Made by a program: the position numbers and the translations under genes
Notes under the pieces: generated by a model
The model's input: only the letters and a program-made list of their open reading frames with translations
The model's database searches: none
What the model was told of the DNA's origin: nothing
Shown: positions 59,901-64,000 of the stretch, one piece after another
How positions within the stretch are numbered: position 1 is the first letter of the stretch
Layout: each line of letters begins with the position of its first letter
Origin: Schistocerca nitens
Taxonomy: Eukaryota > Arthropoda > Insecta > Orthoptera > Acrididae
DNA length: 64,000 nt
Reading direction: 5' to 3'
Assembly: GCF_023898315.1 (NCBI RefSeq)
Contig: NC_064616.1
Span: forward strand, 648,330,974-648,394,973

Positions 59901-60490
59901 TTATTACCATTTTGATATGAGGAAACTTATAGTAATTTGCTAGAGTAGCATTTTTGTTGCTATGGAATAGTATTAGTTTTATACTTTTTTAAACTGTGAA
60001 GGTGTTTAAACTTAACTTTCTGTATTTTCTTTCTGATGTGTTCTATTAATTGTGCTCTTCTGTTTCTTCTGTGATGTAATAATCTGTAATATCACTCTGC
60101 ATATTTCTTCTCTCTCTCTCTCTCTCTCTCTCTCATCAGTTTAAACTTTTTTTGGAATTCTTATAAAATTAATATATGCTGTTAGCTTTGCAAGTAAATA
60201 TGTATTACATTGTTTATGAACAGTAAATATTACAAGGATTGCAGAATTTTGTAAGTATTGTAAAATTTTTCAAATAAAGTATGTGGATCTGTTATTTCGC
60301 ATTGCAGGACTCCGCATAAATGGCCACTCAAAACATCGTTCTGGGCACGGATATGAGTCATCATCAATGCTCAGTTCTGACTTGGAATCCACTAGTTTCT
60401 TGGAATCTGAGGATGATGTATCCAGTAGAATTACGACAACAACAGGAAGAGCAACGAATCTGTCGGTTGACAGGCAAACTCTTGGAACAG
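12354..60490 (+). CDS. dsh: Dishevelled (Dsh/Dvl), 5' part of the gene, six coding exons
   Basis: Dishevelled is the cytoplasmic scaffold that relays Frizzled signals to the Axin complex and to planar polarity. Joining 12354-12514, 12759-12828, 18891-18997, 27470-27555, 50888-50956 and 60308-60490 gives 676 nt (225 codons plus one base) with all junction phases consistent and GT/AG at every site. Residues 1 to about 80 are the DIX domain, which polymerises and binds Axin ([39 protein letters not shown]). Residues about 81-226 are the acidic and Ser/Thr-rich linker, ending in [17 protein letters not shown] as in other insect Dsh. The start is the first in-frame ATG after an in-frame TGA at 12318. 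PDZ and DEP are not in the window, so the gene continues to the right. The whole span exceeds 48 kb, mostly transposon-filled introns. Confidence 0.95.
12759..12828 (+). CDS. dsh: dsh coding exon 2 (DIX, end)
   Basis: 70 nt between attttcag| and |gtaagt. The first base completes Gly54, then 23 codons follow ([15 protein letters not shown], then FNGRVVSW), ending in phase 0. This is the C-terminal part of the DIX domain and is almost identical to vertebrate and fly Dishevelled in this block. Confidence 0.95.
12829..15618. other. dsh intron 2, first part: no recognised feature
   Basis: AT-rich intronic sequence. Short chance frames (for example 12904-13119 and 14996-15190) show no motif, and no repeat family is recognised. 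Confidence 0.5.
15619..16885 (+). mobile_element. mariner element, near full length (1267 bp), decayed
   Basis: Flanked by TA dinucleotides (15617-15618 and 16886-16887), with matching inverted ends (left ...tgagaaaagtaaagag; right, complemented, ...tgtgagaaaagtaataag). The length equals a complete mariner. Inside, on the + strand, a transposase is readable in several frames. The HTH region has [28 protein letters not shown] and GRPSI. The first catalytic region reads [17 protein letters not shown]. An open frame 16312-16593 carries [20 protein letters not shown] and [12 protein letters not shown]. The final segment keeps PDIEKCLKR and EEDNI. Stops and frameshifts are frequent, and the third catalytic region contains a C homopolymer (about 16571-16580). 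Cut-and-paste element, now inactive; in sense orientation in dsh intron 2. Confidence 0.9.
17151..17370 (+). mobile_element. Possible DDE transposase remnant
   Basis: The + strand reads WPVVYLDEP near 17157-17182 and [16 protein letters not shown] near 17291-17329, separated by stops. This resembles the D-E-T-W and YH-x-EM blocks of DDE-3-type transposases found in many insects. The match is short and broken, no ends were found, and it could be coincidence. Confidence 0.35.
17371..18467. other. dsh intron 2: unassigned stretch
   Basis: Contains short open frames on both strands (for example 17878-18120) without recognisable motifs. The 12-bp left target duplication of the SINE starting at 18468 lies at 18456-18467. 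Confidence 0.45.
18468..18647 (+). mobile_element. tRNA-derived SINE, 5'-truncated, with perfect 12-bp target duplication
   Basis: Begins inside the tRNA head (ttctaggcgcttcaatctgg), keeps a B box (gcaggtacgaatcctgcc) and the full body through to ctcagagccatttgaacc. It is flanked by tagaaaatactg at 18456-18467 and at 18648-18659, an exact 12-bp duplication. The intact duplication and good match to the 53386 copy indicate a fairly recent insertion. It lies in sense orientation 243 bp upstream of dsh exon 3. Confidence 0.9.
18891..18997 (+). CDS. dsh: dsh coding exon 3
   Basis: 107 nt between ttcctgtag| and ca|gtgagt. It encodes residues 78-112 plus two bases: [15 protein letters not shown], then [20 protein letters not shown]. 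The opening LVSAEGS continues the DIX end, as in fly LVSADGT; the rest is the start of the Ser/Thr-rich linker. Entry phase 0, exit phase 2. The following intron is 8.5 kb. Confidence 0.93.
18998..21052. other. dsh intron 3, first part: no recognised feature
   Basis: AT-rich sequence with a T homopolymer (about 19090-19109). No coding or repeat family recognised. Several short minus-strand frames (for example 19593-19276) have no motif. Confidence 0.5.
21100..22020 (-). mobile_element. Merlin-type DNA transposon remnant (ISXO2/IS1595-like transposase)
   Basis: Read on the minus strand from about 22020. First, a zinc-ribbon-like start with a [14 protein letters not shown] block. Then [17 protein letters not shown] (ORF 21834-21535), matching the 'FFEGS+LSL' region of Merlin transposases. 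Next, across stops, [14 protein letters not shown]. Finally [20 protein letters not shown] followed by [13 protein letters not shown] (ORF 21386-21027), the 'H+TVNH...F-DPETGA-TN-IEG-W' core of the ISXO2-like DDE domain. The order matches the family. Several frames are used, so it is dead. I could not define its terminal repeats; a poly-A run (about 21054-21075) sits at its 3' side. Confidence 0.75.
22380..22630. repeat. Diverged tandem repeat, ~109-bp unit, about 2.3 copies
   Basis: Units start at 22380, 22488 and 22598, each with gttg followed by a gaccttggactatgctaca / gacctagactttgggctaca type block. The first two also share ttgacttcatcaa / ttgacttcaccaa. Copies are clearly related but differ at many positions, so the array is old. 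No coding frame runs through it. Confidence 0.7.
22631..23947. other. dsh intron 3: unassigned stretch
   Basis: No gene recognised. Three loosely similar segments start at about 22861, 22947 and 23159; each has agaaatgcc near the start and a (g)taagtaat or gagtaattcat-like string downstream. A 73-codon frame (23018-23239) overlaps the third. Confidence 0.45.
23948..25608 (+). mobile_element. Tc1/mariner-group element with ~170-bp inverted ends, decayed
   Basis: The outermost bases tggttataatta (23948-) and their complement (-25608) begin long imperfect terminal repeats of about 160-170 bp. Inner shared blocks include gagtatgctgaaaa and aatagtt.cactttttgcc / aatagttccactttctgct. Inside, the + strand carries transposase in broken frames: [20 protein letters not shown] (HTH start), [35 protein letters not shown] (first catalytic D replaced by G), [34 protein letters not shown] (second catalytic D replaced by N) and [16 protein letters not shown]. 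These are the blocks of the insect transposase family with an N-terminal DUF4817-type helix-turn-helix. Dead copy in intron 3. Confidence 0.85.
25609..26791. other. dsh intron 3: unassigned stretch
   Basis: Contains a C homopolymer (about 25999-26010) and short frames with no motifs. The inverted words ccctcaattaac (about 26152) and ttaactgaggg (about 26372) hint at a small degraded element but are too short to call. Confidence 0.45.
26792..27363 (-). mobile_element. mariner-group deletion derivative, 572 bp, with ~115-bp inverted ends
   Basis: TA duplications flank it (26790-26791 and 27364-27365). Ends begin cagggtgtacataaagtcca / cagggtgtgcataagatcca and stay similar for about 115 bp (aacactttcaattattta shared). 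The minus strand keeps only the transposase C-terminus: [21 protein letters not shown], then an open frame (27055-26861) [20 protein letters not shown] ending THGLHIKKL. The SPDL-TPC-FFLW block is the third catalytic region of the transposase. The N-terminal two thirds are deleted. A G homopolymer (about 27232-27249) lies inside. Confidence 0.88.
27470..27555 (+). CDS. dsh: dsh coding exon 4 (linker)
   Basis: 86 nt between attttcag| and g|gtatgt. It completes His113, encodes residues 114-141 ([12 protein letters not shown], then [16 protein letters not shown]) and gives the first base of Gly142. The [14 protein letters not shown] motif is characteristic of insect Dishevelled linkers (from memory). 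Entry phase 2, exit phase 1. The following intron is 23.3 kb, the longest in the window. The acceptor lies only about 105 bp downstream of the mariner derivative end. Confidence 0.9.
27556..28480. other. dsh intron 4, first part: no recognised feature
   Basis: Only short frames without motifs. A 76-codon frame (28185-28415) has no recognisable domain. Confidence 0.5.
28480..30310 (+). mobile_element. LINE fragment (CR1/Jockey group), split by an inserted mariner
   Basis: The left part (to 29070) carries [15 protein letters not shown] and [19 protein letters not shown], the start of a non-LTR reverse transcriptase. Just before the break it reads FLIGRIQHV. After the mariner (29072-29946) it resumes with [15 protein letters not shown] and [18 protein letters not shown], the central palm region. 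The resumption at the next expected residue shows that the mariner landed inside the RT. Broken in several frames; endonuclease and the true 3' end are missing, and the right side abuts the Penelope-like element near 30310. Boundaries approximate. Confidence 0.78.
29072..29946 (-). mobile_element. mariner, internally deleted (875 bp), nested in LINE
   Basis: TA at 29070-29071 and 29947-29948. Ends cgagggtcgttttaaaagtt and, complemented, cgagggtagcttgaaaagtt. The minus strand encodes the N-terminal HTH ([49 protein letters not shown] 29742-29521). It then jumps to the C-terminal part ([40 protein letters not shown]) near 29320-29120. About 400 bp covering the first two catalytic regions are missing compared with a 1.28-kb mariner. 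It inserted after the host LINE and is therefore younger. Confidence 0.9.
30310..33050 (-). mobile_element. Penelope-like retroelement, decayed
   Basis: GT-rich on the + strand because the minus strand is Pro/Ser/Thr-rich coding sequence. In minus-strand order one can read, in several frames: [40 protein letters not shown] (ORF 32041-31853), [57 protein letters not shown] and [18 protein letters not shown]. These are the Penelope-type RT blocks (telomerase-related), not LTR or LINE types. Downstream come a Pro-rich stretch (31220-30508) and a C/CA-rich simple tract (30450-30478). A short end segment (gctgcgtcgtcgagag, near 30342) resembles locust Penelope ends from memory. Both limits are approximate. 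Many breaks; no intact gene. Confidence 0.8.
33277..33335 (-). mobile_element. LINE 3'-end scrap
   Basis: catctacatttgtattccac followed by ggtgtgtggcagag matches the 3' end of the minus-strand LINE at 49830-50575 (catctacatttatactccgc ... ggtgtgtggcagag). Only about 60 bp are similar; the match stops just after cagag. It is a severely 5'-truncated minus-strand copy. Confidence 0.6.
33336..35179. other. dsh intron 4: unassigned stretch
   Basis: AT-rich; no open frame above 60 codons and no recognised repeat. Confidence 0.55.
35180..36790 (-). mobile_element. R1-like LINE fragment, decayed
   Basis: The minus strand keeps the RT of an R1-clade element: [20 protein letters not shown] (about 36750-36680), then [11 protein letters not shown] (about 36560-36520, catalytic D with the 'DI-GAFD' region). 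An open frame (36388-36044) follows, with [31 protein letters not shown] (where FADDA normally stands), [20 protein letters not shown] and [15 protein letters not shown]. Further down (35600-35240) a C-terminal region resembling the Cys/His end of R1 ORF2 remains (HLHHMHL, YKYINS-like blocks). The active-site DD is changed to EN and several frames are used. Overlapping + strand frames (for example 35943-36437) are shadows. Confidence 0.75.
36791..39286. other. dsh intron 4: unassigned stretch before the Gypsy element
   Basis: No family recognised. Around 37261-37440 a short motif recurs three or four times (aagagatgataacacttg / agaagtgataacacttgc / agaagaaataacac), suggesting a small degenerate tandem array of about 55-60 bp. 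A 97-codon + frame (38855-39148) has an unusual composition but no motif I can name. Confidence 0.45.
38630..38673. repeat. (CT)n microsatellite
   Basis: About 20 CT units with one interruption (ctctgtctct). Confidence 0.97.
39287..39587 (+). repeat. Gypsy fossil, 5' LTR
   Basis: Starts tgtcgcag and ends tgcgata; pairs with 44425-44738. Contains a tRNA-like segment (about 39304-39372) and a canonical AATAAA (39522-39527). It is shorter than the 3' LTR mainly because of a gap near the ctccggccgg block. Confidence 0.9.
44425..44738 (+). repeat. Gypsy fossil, 3' LTR
   Basis: Starts tgagacag and ends gtgaca. Immediately preceded by the purine tract aaggagggagcag. Contains the tRNA-like segment 44444-44512 with an A-box-like tgtgtagtggtt and a T-arm-like gtgagttcaaaactcac (44493-44509). 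Confidence 0.9.
44906..45110 (+). mobile_element. Possible Tc1-like transposase C-terminal scrap
   Basis: The + strand reads [20 protein letters not shown] and then [16 protein letters not shown], resembling the 'WPA-SPDLNPIEH-WD-L' third catalytic block and the following 'EEW--IPQ--I--L' helix of Tc1-like transposases. The key Asp/Pro residues have drifted (NADMKLI for SPDLNPI). No ends found. Confidence 0.45.
45111..46193. other. dsh intron 4: unassigned stretch
   Basis: Includes + frames of 121 and 103 codons (45062-45427 and 45671-45982) without recognisable motifs. Nothing else seen. Confidence 0.45.
46194..47421 (+). mobile_element. Tc1-like element, 1228 bp, decayed
   Basis: TA at 46192-46193 and 47422-47423. 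Ends cacttctgtttgtgaaaacg and, complemented, cactactgttcggaaaaaag are imperfect inverted repeats. The interior keeps Tc1 transposase segments in broken + frames: [20 protein letters not shown], [20 protein letters not shown] (HTH), [20 protein letters not shown] (second catalytic region, QQDN) and a degraded [13 protein letters not shown]-type third region. The length is close to complete for this type. Stops and frameshifts throughout. Sense orientation in intron 4. Confidence 0.8.
47590..48520 (+). mobile_element. LINE fragment (CR1/Jockey group RT)
   Basis: An open frame (48030-48272) carries [18 protein letters not shown]-like sequence, [20 protein letters not shown], then [10 protein letters not shown] and [10 protein letters not shown], the RT fingers-palm of a CR1/Jockey-type LINE (IDFQKAFDxVPH in active relatives). 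Upstream, [20 protein letters not shown] is readable. Downstream, VINRKSSSK and [20 protein letters not shown] with KQHLTV are, in other frames, the later RT. Endonuclease and 3' tail are missing, so both ends are lost. Confidence 0.8.
48521..49829. other. dsh intron 4: unassigned stretch
   Basis: Short frames on both strands without recognisable motifs; no repeat family seen. Confidence 0.45.
49830..50575 (-). mobile_element. LINE 3' end with RT C-terminus (CR1/Jockey group)
   Basis: The minus strand has one long open frame (50567-49980, 195 codons): [58 protein letters not shown] and [19 protein letters not shown]. This is the thumb and C-terminal domain of a CR1/Jockey-type reverse transcriptase. 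A 3' untranslated region follows (with the complement of ggtgtgtggcagaggg) and a TAGATG-type tail at 49832-49850. The open frame is intact over its whole length, so this copy is comparatively young. It is 5'-truncated near 50575 and ends 312 bp upstream of dsh exon 5, antisense to the gene. Confidence 0.9.
50888..50956 (+). CDS. dsh: dsh coding exon 5 (His/Lys/Tyr-rich linker)
   Basis: 69 nt between attattatag| and g|gtaagt. It completes Gly142, encodes 22 residues ([22 protein letters not shown]) and gives the first base of Gly165. It is phase 1 at both ends and a multiple of three. A comparable His-rich KYEKYNG stretch precedes the NGHSKHRS block in other insect Dsh proteins (from memory). 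It is isolated between a 23.3-kb and a 9.4-kb intron, so it is easily missed by gene finders. Confidence 0.88.
51203..51436 (+). mobile_element. tRNA-derived SINE (second family) with 12-bp target duplication
   Basis: Starts accgagcgaggtggtacagt (A box) with a B box at ggttcaaacctg and the body ccggccatcctgatttaggt ... ccctaatccgatgggaccta, ending in a caaccaac-type tail. Flanked by caattttattct (51191-51202) and caattctattct (51437-51448), a 12-bp duplication with one mismatch. This family is widespread in Orthoptera (from memory). Sense orientation in dsh intron 5, 246 bp after exon 5. Confidence 0.9.
51720..51965 (+). pseudogene. LINE ORF1 zinc-knuckle region
   Basis: An 81-codon open frame with three Cys/His clusters: [28 protein letters not shown] and [15 protein letters not shown]. 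These are CCHC-type knuckles at the C-terminus of Jockey/I-type ORF1 (Gag-like RNA-binding) proteins. It ends [15 protein letters not shown], which leads into the ORF1 tail. The upstream RNA-recognition part is not readable in this frame. Confidence 0.75.
53386..53575 (+). mobile_element. tRNA-derived SINE, full length, nested in the I-type LINE
   Basis: Runs from gccggccggagtggcggttc to cagagccatttgaacc with a B box ggttcgaatcctgcctcg. Flanked by actcgattcc (53376-53385) and actagattcc (53576-53585), a 10-bp duplication with one mismatch. It lies between the endonuclease and RT parts of the LINE, so it inserted later. The part after the A box matches the copy at 18468. Confidence 0.92.
56285..56330. 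repeat. (CT)n microsatellite at the LINE 3' end
   Basis: About 23 CT units, starting where the recognisable I-type LINE sequence ends. Confidence 0.97.
56331..57384. other. dsh intron 5: simple repeats, otherwise unassigned
   Basis: Holds a (GT)n tract (56839-56899) and a CT/TCTTC-rich tract (57055-57093). No gene recognised; frames overlapping the GT tract are repeat artefacts. Confidence 0.6.
57385..58186 (-). mobile_element. mariner, 5' half only, decayed
   Basis: The right end cgaggtgcgatcaaaaagta (complement of the sequence ending at 58186, next to TA at 58187-58188) is a typical mariner terminus. The minus strand then reads [70 protein letters not shown], and [20 protein letters not shown], with [10 protein letters not shown] (first catalytic region, D-E-T-W changed to D-G-T-W). 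Sequence stops near 57385 without the second and third catalytic regions or the other terminus. Antisense in intron 5. Confidence 0.85.
58187..60307. other. dsh intron 5, last part: no gene recognised
   Basis: AT-rich, with the 78-bp duplication described separately and a short (TC)n tract (about 60110-60134). Frames such as 58719-59051 (+) and 58987-58700 (-) have no recognisable motif. Confidence 0.5.
59833..59988. repeat. 78-bp tandem duplication
   Basis: Two adjacent copies (59833-59910 and 59911-59988), each starting tttgatatgaggaaacttat and ending agtattagttttat plus a few bases. They differ at only a handful of positions, so the duplication is fairly recent. Confidence 0.88.
60308..60490 (+). 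CDS. dsh: dsh coding exon 6 (linker before PDZ)
   Basis: 183 nt between gcattgcag| and g|gtaagt. It completes Gly165 and encodes 60 residues: [60 protein letters not shown]. The [14 protein letters not shown] block corresponds to SSELESSSFVDSDED in vertebrate Dvl and SSDLDSTSLFGTESE in fly Dsh. Phase 1 at both ends. The next exon, expected to start the basic stretch and PDZ domain, is not in the remaining 3.5 kb. Confidence 0.93.
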
Positions 60491-61389
60491 GTAAGTGCAT
60501 TAAACCCCAGTTTTGAGCTGTTTGTTTGAACTCTTGTCACAATCAAGAATTGCATGTATATGTTGATGTCTTCAGCTGATGTAATATAATTCTGTCTCTG
60601 ATGGAGAAGTTTCTGCTCATCAATTTGACACATAATTAGCCTGAGAAGCAAGTGGCTAACATTTTGAATCTTTGGAGTTGTTGTGATTTAATTTTTTGTG
60701 TTTACTCTAAAGCACAAAAGCTAATTTCTTGATGGTTCCTTAAATGAGAATCTATCAGTTTTCTCTCTTTGTCCATTTCTGAAATGCTGAAATGAGTAAG
60801 TGCTCCATGTCAATAATGGCTATTAAACCCAAACAGAGAAATCTGAAGAGCCTTGCTTTGTGTTATAGTCTGGTGGAGGTGGTGTGTGTGTGTGGGGGGG
60901 GGGGGGGGGGGGGGTGCATGAGCATGCGTGCATTTTTTTTTCAAGAACCATTAATATAGTCTGCATTAAAGCATTAATTGATAGTCCCTCTCATCTTTTT
61001 CTTAACAAGTTATTGTTCAGGAAAAAGACAAAGATATTGTACATTAAAAAGAAATATTTAAATTTACTACAAAAAAACAAAAAAAAAGAGTTCACTAACT
61101 GTTTAAATTCAGGGTGTTTTCTCACCATTATTTCATAGGTCTTTTAGCAATGTAAATGAACAAAGCAGCCCTGAAGGATAGTTATTGACTACCTAAATAT
61201 AATATCCAGCTATGAAAATAAGCTTATCACTATTTAACTGTAAAGGATACTGCTGATTTGTTGAACACTTTCTAAATTCAGTAGCTAATCAAGGAGAAAT
61301 TTGGTATAGAAATTAAAGTTTTAGGGTTTGTCACTGGAATTCTATGAGACAGTTCAAAATAATTGGAAGATAAGTTGAATGGTATGAGG
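60491..61389. other. dsh intron 6, start: no recognised feature
   Basis: Contains a G homopolymer (about 60893-60914) and A-rich runs near 61070-61088. No gene or repeat family recognised. Confidence 0.55.
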
Positions 61390-61790
61390 TCGCAAAATGA
61401 ACTCCGACAAAAGTAAAACAAGGGTAATGGAATGTAGTCAAATAAATAGAGATGCTGGAGGCATAAGATTCTGCAATGAGACACTAAAAGTAGTAGATTA
61501 GTTTTGTTATTTTGACAGCAAACTAACTGATCATGACAGAAGTAAAGAAAATAAGTGCAGACTGGAAATAGCAATAAAAGATATCCTGGAAAAGCAAAAC
61601 ACGTTACCATCTAATATAAATCGAAATGGTATGAAGTATCTTCTGAAAGTATTGTGTGCAAGTGAAATGTGGACAATGAACAGTACAGGCAATAAGAGAA
61701 TAACATTTGGCATGTGGCATTTACAGAGGAGTGTTGTAAATGATATGAATAAGGTGAGTTACTTATTAAGAGGTAATTAGAGTCAAGCTC
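61390..61790 (+). mobile_element. RTE-type LINE fragment (RT C-terminus)
   Basis: The + strand reads KMNSDKSKTRVMECSQ, GIRFCNETLKVVD, FCYFDSKLTDHDRSKENKCR, KYLLKVLCASEMWTMNSTGN and SVVNDMNKVSYLL. This matches the RTE-like thumb and C-terminal region (KTK-M, 'FCYLGS-IT-DGRSKEDI', 'LYGSETWT') of insect LINEs. Only about 400 bp remain, with at least one stop; both ends lost. Confidence 0.7.
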
Positions 61791-62777
61791 TCGTCAACCT
61801 CAACATTGGTTTGAACACTACAGTGCAGTCCTATTGTGGGGGGGATGATGATATGCTCTTGCCATCCTCTGGCCTTTGAACTGACTTCTTCAGCCAGTTA
61901 TAATGAGGCTACAGTTTATTGTGGACTCTGAACCTTGTTGAAGCTTCAGTTTTTTCACATTAATAAACATTGTCAAAGGCGAAAGAAGTAATAAGTAACA
62001 GATAAAATCTTTAGGTTGGTTCAAGAATCAAACCTCCAGACCTTTGGATCCATAGTCTAGCAGCATGGGGGGAGTGGGGGGGATAATTTGACTAAAAGAA
62101 GGAATATGCAGGAGTCATCCTGAGGCAACAAAGTGTAATTAATTTGATAATGTAAGAAAGTTAGGGGTAAAAAATTTATCAAGGTAGACTGAGGCTTGTC
62201 TGTTATAAGTGGTTTCAAGAGTATGTGGGTTACTGAAGTTATGCAGTGATGTCAAGACTGGTACAGAATAGACTAGCTTGGAGAACTGCATCAAACTAGC
62301 CTTTTGAAATGAAGTCCGCAACAACAACAACCACCACAACCTCCTCCTCCTCCTCCTCCTCCTCCTCCTCCTCATTAAAGTCTGGGCATTATGTGTGTTG
62401 TGATGTTTCTAAACATAGGAAGCAGGTGTGCTGGTATGAATTTGTTGTTGTCTATTATGAACCACATTAATACATGTAATAACAATGTTCAAAGTGAAAT
62501 TTTGACAGTAGCATTCAATCTCCTAGTAAATTTGAAGACCAATGGGCCTAAAGAGGCTCTAAGAATACTCTGTCTGTGACAAAGTATCCAACTTGTGTTT
62601 CATGTTAGTTTAGGTTTTTTTTATTTTATTGTTAATTCCTTGAAAGTAACACACCTACATGTAAACTGTTTGTCCATCCTTGCCTAACTCAAGGTGAAAC
62701 TGTCTGATTTATCTAGCGTAATATCCTTTGGTTTTGGATTACTGTAGTTCATTGTCGTGTATTTATTCCAGAATGTA
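61791..62777. other. dsh intron 6: (CTC)n tract, otherwise unassigned
   Basis: A CCT/CTC trinucleotide tract lies at 62340-62373. No gene recognised. Confidence 0.55.
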
Positions 62778-63634
62778 AGAGATGCATCTGAAAAGTTTGG
62801 TGAATGGTCTCAAAAAATACGTGAAACAAGTGTTACAAATAATATACTTTTACTGACCTTGAAAGTAATCACCATTTGCTACTGCACCCTTCTGACATCG
62901 CTTGTAAAGCTGTTAGAAACTGTCAGTAAACACTTCTTGTGGAACCGGTTGAAGCACCATGGTCACCTGTTGTTGGAGATGTAAAATGCCTGTGAATGTT
63001 CGTGAATACTTTCACTTTCTCTGCGTACCTTTAGCCCTTCTGCTTTCATTCTCAAAGACAGCCGCTGATTGTCTGCAAGTGTCTATCACACATTTGTGTC
63101 GTCGTAAAATGGAGCAATGCATTAACATGAAGTTTTGCTCCAAATTACAGAAAAAGCGATGGAGACTCGAGGACTGTATCTGCAAGTGTATGGTGTTGAA
63201 GCAGTGAGTAAAAATGGCGATTTTGAGTGGTTTAAGAACTTTAGAGGTGAAAATGATGGTGCGAGGGTGAGCCACATTCAGGTCAACACACACGATCCCA
63301 GAAAACATTAGACTAGTGCAACAGATGCTTGCAGATGATTGGCAGCTGTCGTTCTGAATAACAGCAGAGGTGTGAAGATAAGCAAAGACATTGTAAGCAC
63401 TATTGTTAATGAACATTTGCAGACAATTCAGATATCTAACAACACATGACCATGGTGCTGAGAGCTATTCTACAGGAAGTGTTTGCTGACAGTTTCCAAC
63501 AGCTTTACAACTGATGTTGGAACTGTGTTGTAGCTAATGACAAGTGCTATGAAGGCCAGTAAAGGTATTTTGTTTCTAATTCTTGTTTCCTTCATTTTGT
63601 GATACCATTCACAAAACTATTCAGATGCACCTTG
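62778..63634 (+). mobile_element. mariner-group deletion derivative, 857 bp, with ~190-bp inverted ends
   Basis: TA at 62776-62777 and 63635-63636. The two ends match in inverted orientation for about 190 bp; shared blocks include gcatctgaa, ctgtaaagctgtt.gaaactgtcag and agcaccatggtca. The interior keeps the N-terminal HTH region of a mariner transposase: MEQCINMKFCSKLQKK, YLQVYGVEAVSKNGDFEWFK, NFRGENDGARVSH and SRGVKISKDIVSTIVNEHLQ. All catalytic regions are deleted. Such long inverted ends are unusual for mariner proper. Confidence 0.85.
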
Positions 63635-64000
63635 TAGTTTGATAAGTTTTGTTTCCGATTGTATGAAACTCTTCAGAAGCACACAGTGTAGGACACAGTT
63701 TGACTAAGAACAAAAAGAAATTGGGCTGAAATGTCCTCAGTTACACATTCACAAAATCCAGTTGCACCAGCTGTAATGATTGGTCTTGCAGCTTGTAACA
63801 CCAGAATGAACTTAATTGAATGGCCTCTTATGTGGCCAGGGGGAAAGGTTTCATCAGACATGATCATTCCTTTGAATTGTGTGAAGTATTGAATTCTACC
63901 ACACCACATTCACAATCTTGTTGCTGTGGTTGTCCTATGAGTCTCTCACATGTCCTAAGAAACTTCAGGCATATGTTGTAATATTGCTTGGTGATATACA
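63635..64000. other. dsh intron 6, window end: no gene recognised
   Basis: A 78-codon minus-strand frame (63909-63673) contains MIMSDETFPPGH, weakly like the 'SDE-HF' catalytic region of Tc1-type transposases, but nothing around it supports the call. Confidence 0.4.

Noticed and set aside
1-64000. CRISPR arrays, operons, prophage or bacterial gene clusters
   Set aside because: Spliced host gene, SINEs, LINEs and mariner elements show an animal nuclear genome; no regularly spaced repeats or gene-dense strands exist.

Overview
This is a window of an insect nuclear genome, most likely an acridid grasshopper or locust (Schistocerca-like). Three signs point that way: AT-rich, intron-dominated sequence; an insect-type dishevelled gene; and tRNA-derived SINEs matching, from memory, families very abundant in Schistocerca. 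No prokaryotic feature, CRISPR array or true RNA gene was found.

The one host gene I can support is dishevelled (dsh/Dvl) on the + strand, the cytoplasmic hub of canonical and planar-polarity Wnt signalling. Six coding exons (12354-12514, 12759-12828, 18891-18997, 27470-27555, 50888-50956, 60308-60490) join in consistent phases and give the first 225 codons plus one base. They encode the DIX domain (exons 1-2 and the start of 3) and the linker before the PDZ domain. The PDZ, DEP and C-terminal exons must lie beyond the window. Introns are 244 bp, 6.1 kb, 8.5 kb, 23.3 kb, 9.4 kb and more than 3.5 kb. Two short upstream ORFs precede the start codon.

Most other recognisable sequence is mobile-element remains. 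Upstream of dsh (1-12 kb): an unclassified TIR element, a SINE piece, a fold-back palindrome and a 3.4-kb LINE on the minus strand with an esterase-like ORF1 tail. Introns 2-3 hold a near full-length mariner, a SINE with perfect 12-bp target duplications, a Merlin (IS1595-like) fossil, a mariner-group element with about 170-bp terminal repeats and a 572-bp deletion derivative. Intron 4 is packed: a LINE split by an inserted mariner, a Penelope-like element, an R1-like LINE, a complete but broken Ty3/Gypsy fossil with both LTRs, two Tc1-like remnants and two CR1/Jockey-type LINE pieces. Intron 5 holds a SINE, a long I-type LINE with RNase H that carries a nested SINE, and a half mariner. Intron 6 has an RTE fragment and a third long-TIR mariner derivative.

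I found no new biochemical system. The points most worth a second look are the tRNA-like pol III-type segment inside the Gypsy LTR, the frame-preserving (phase 1-1) dsh linker exons 5 and 6, the overlapping uORFs, the Merlin fossil and the group of long-TIR mariner relatives.
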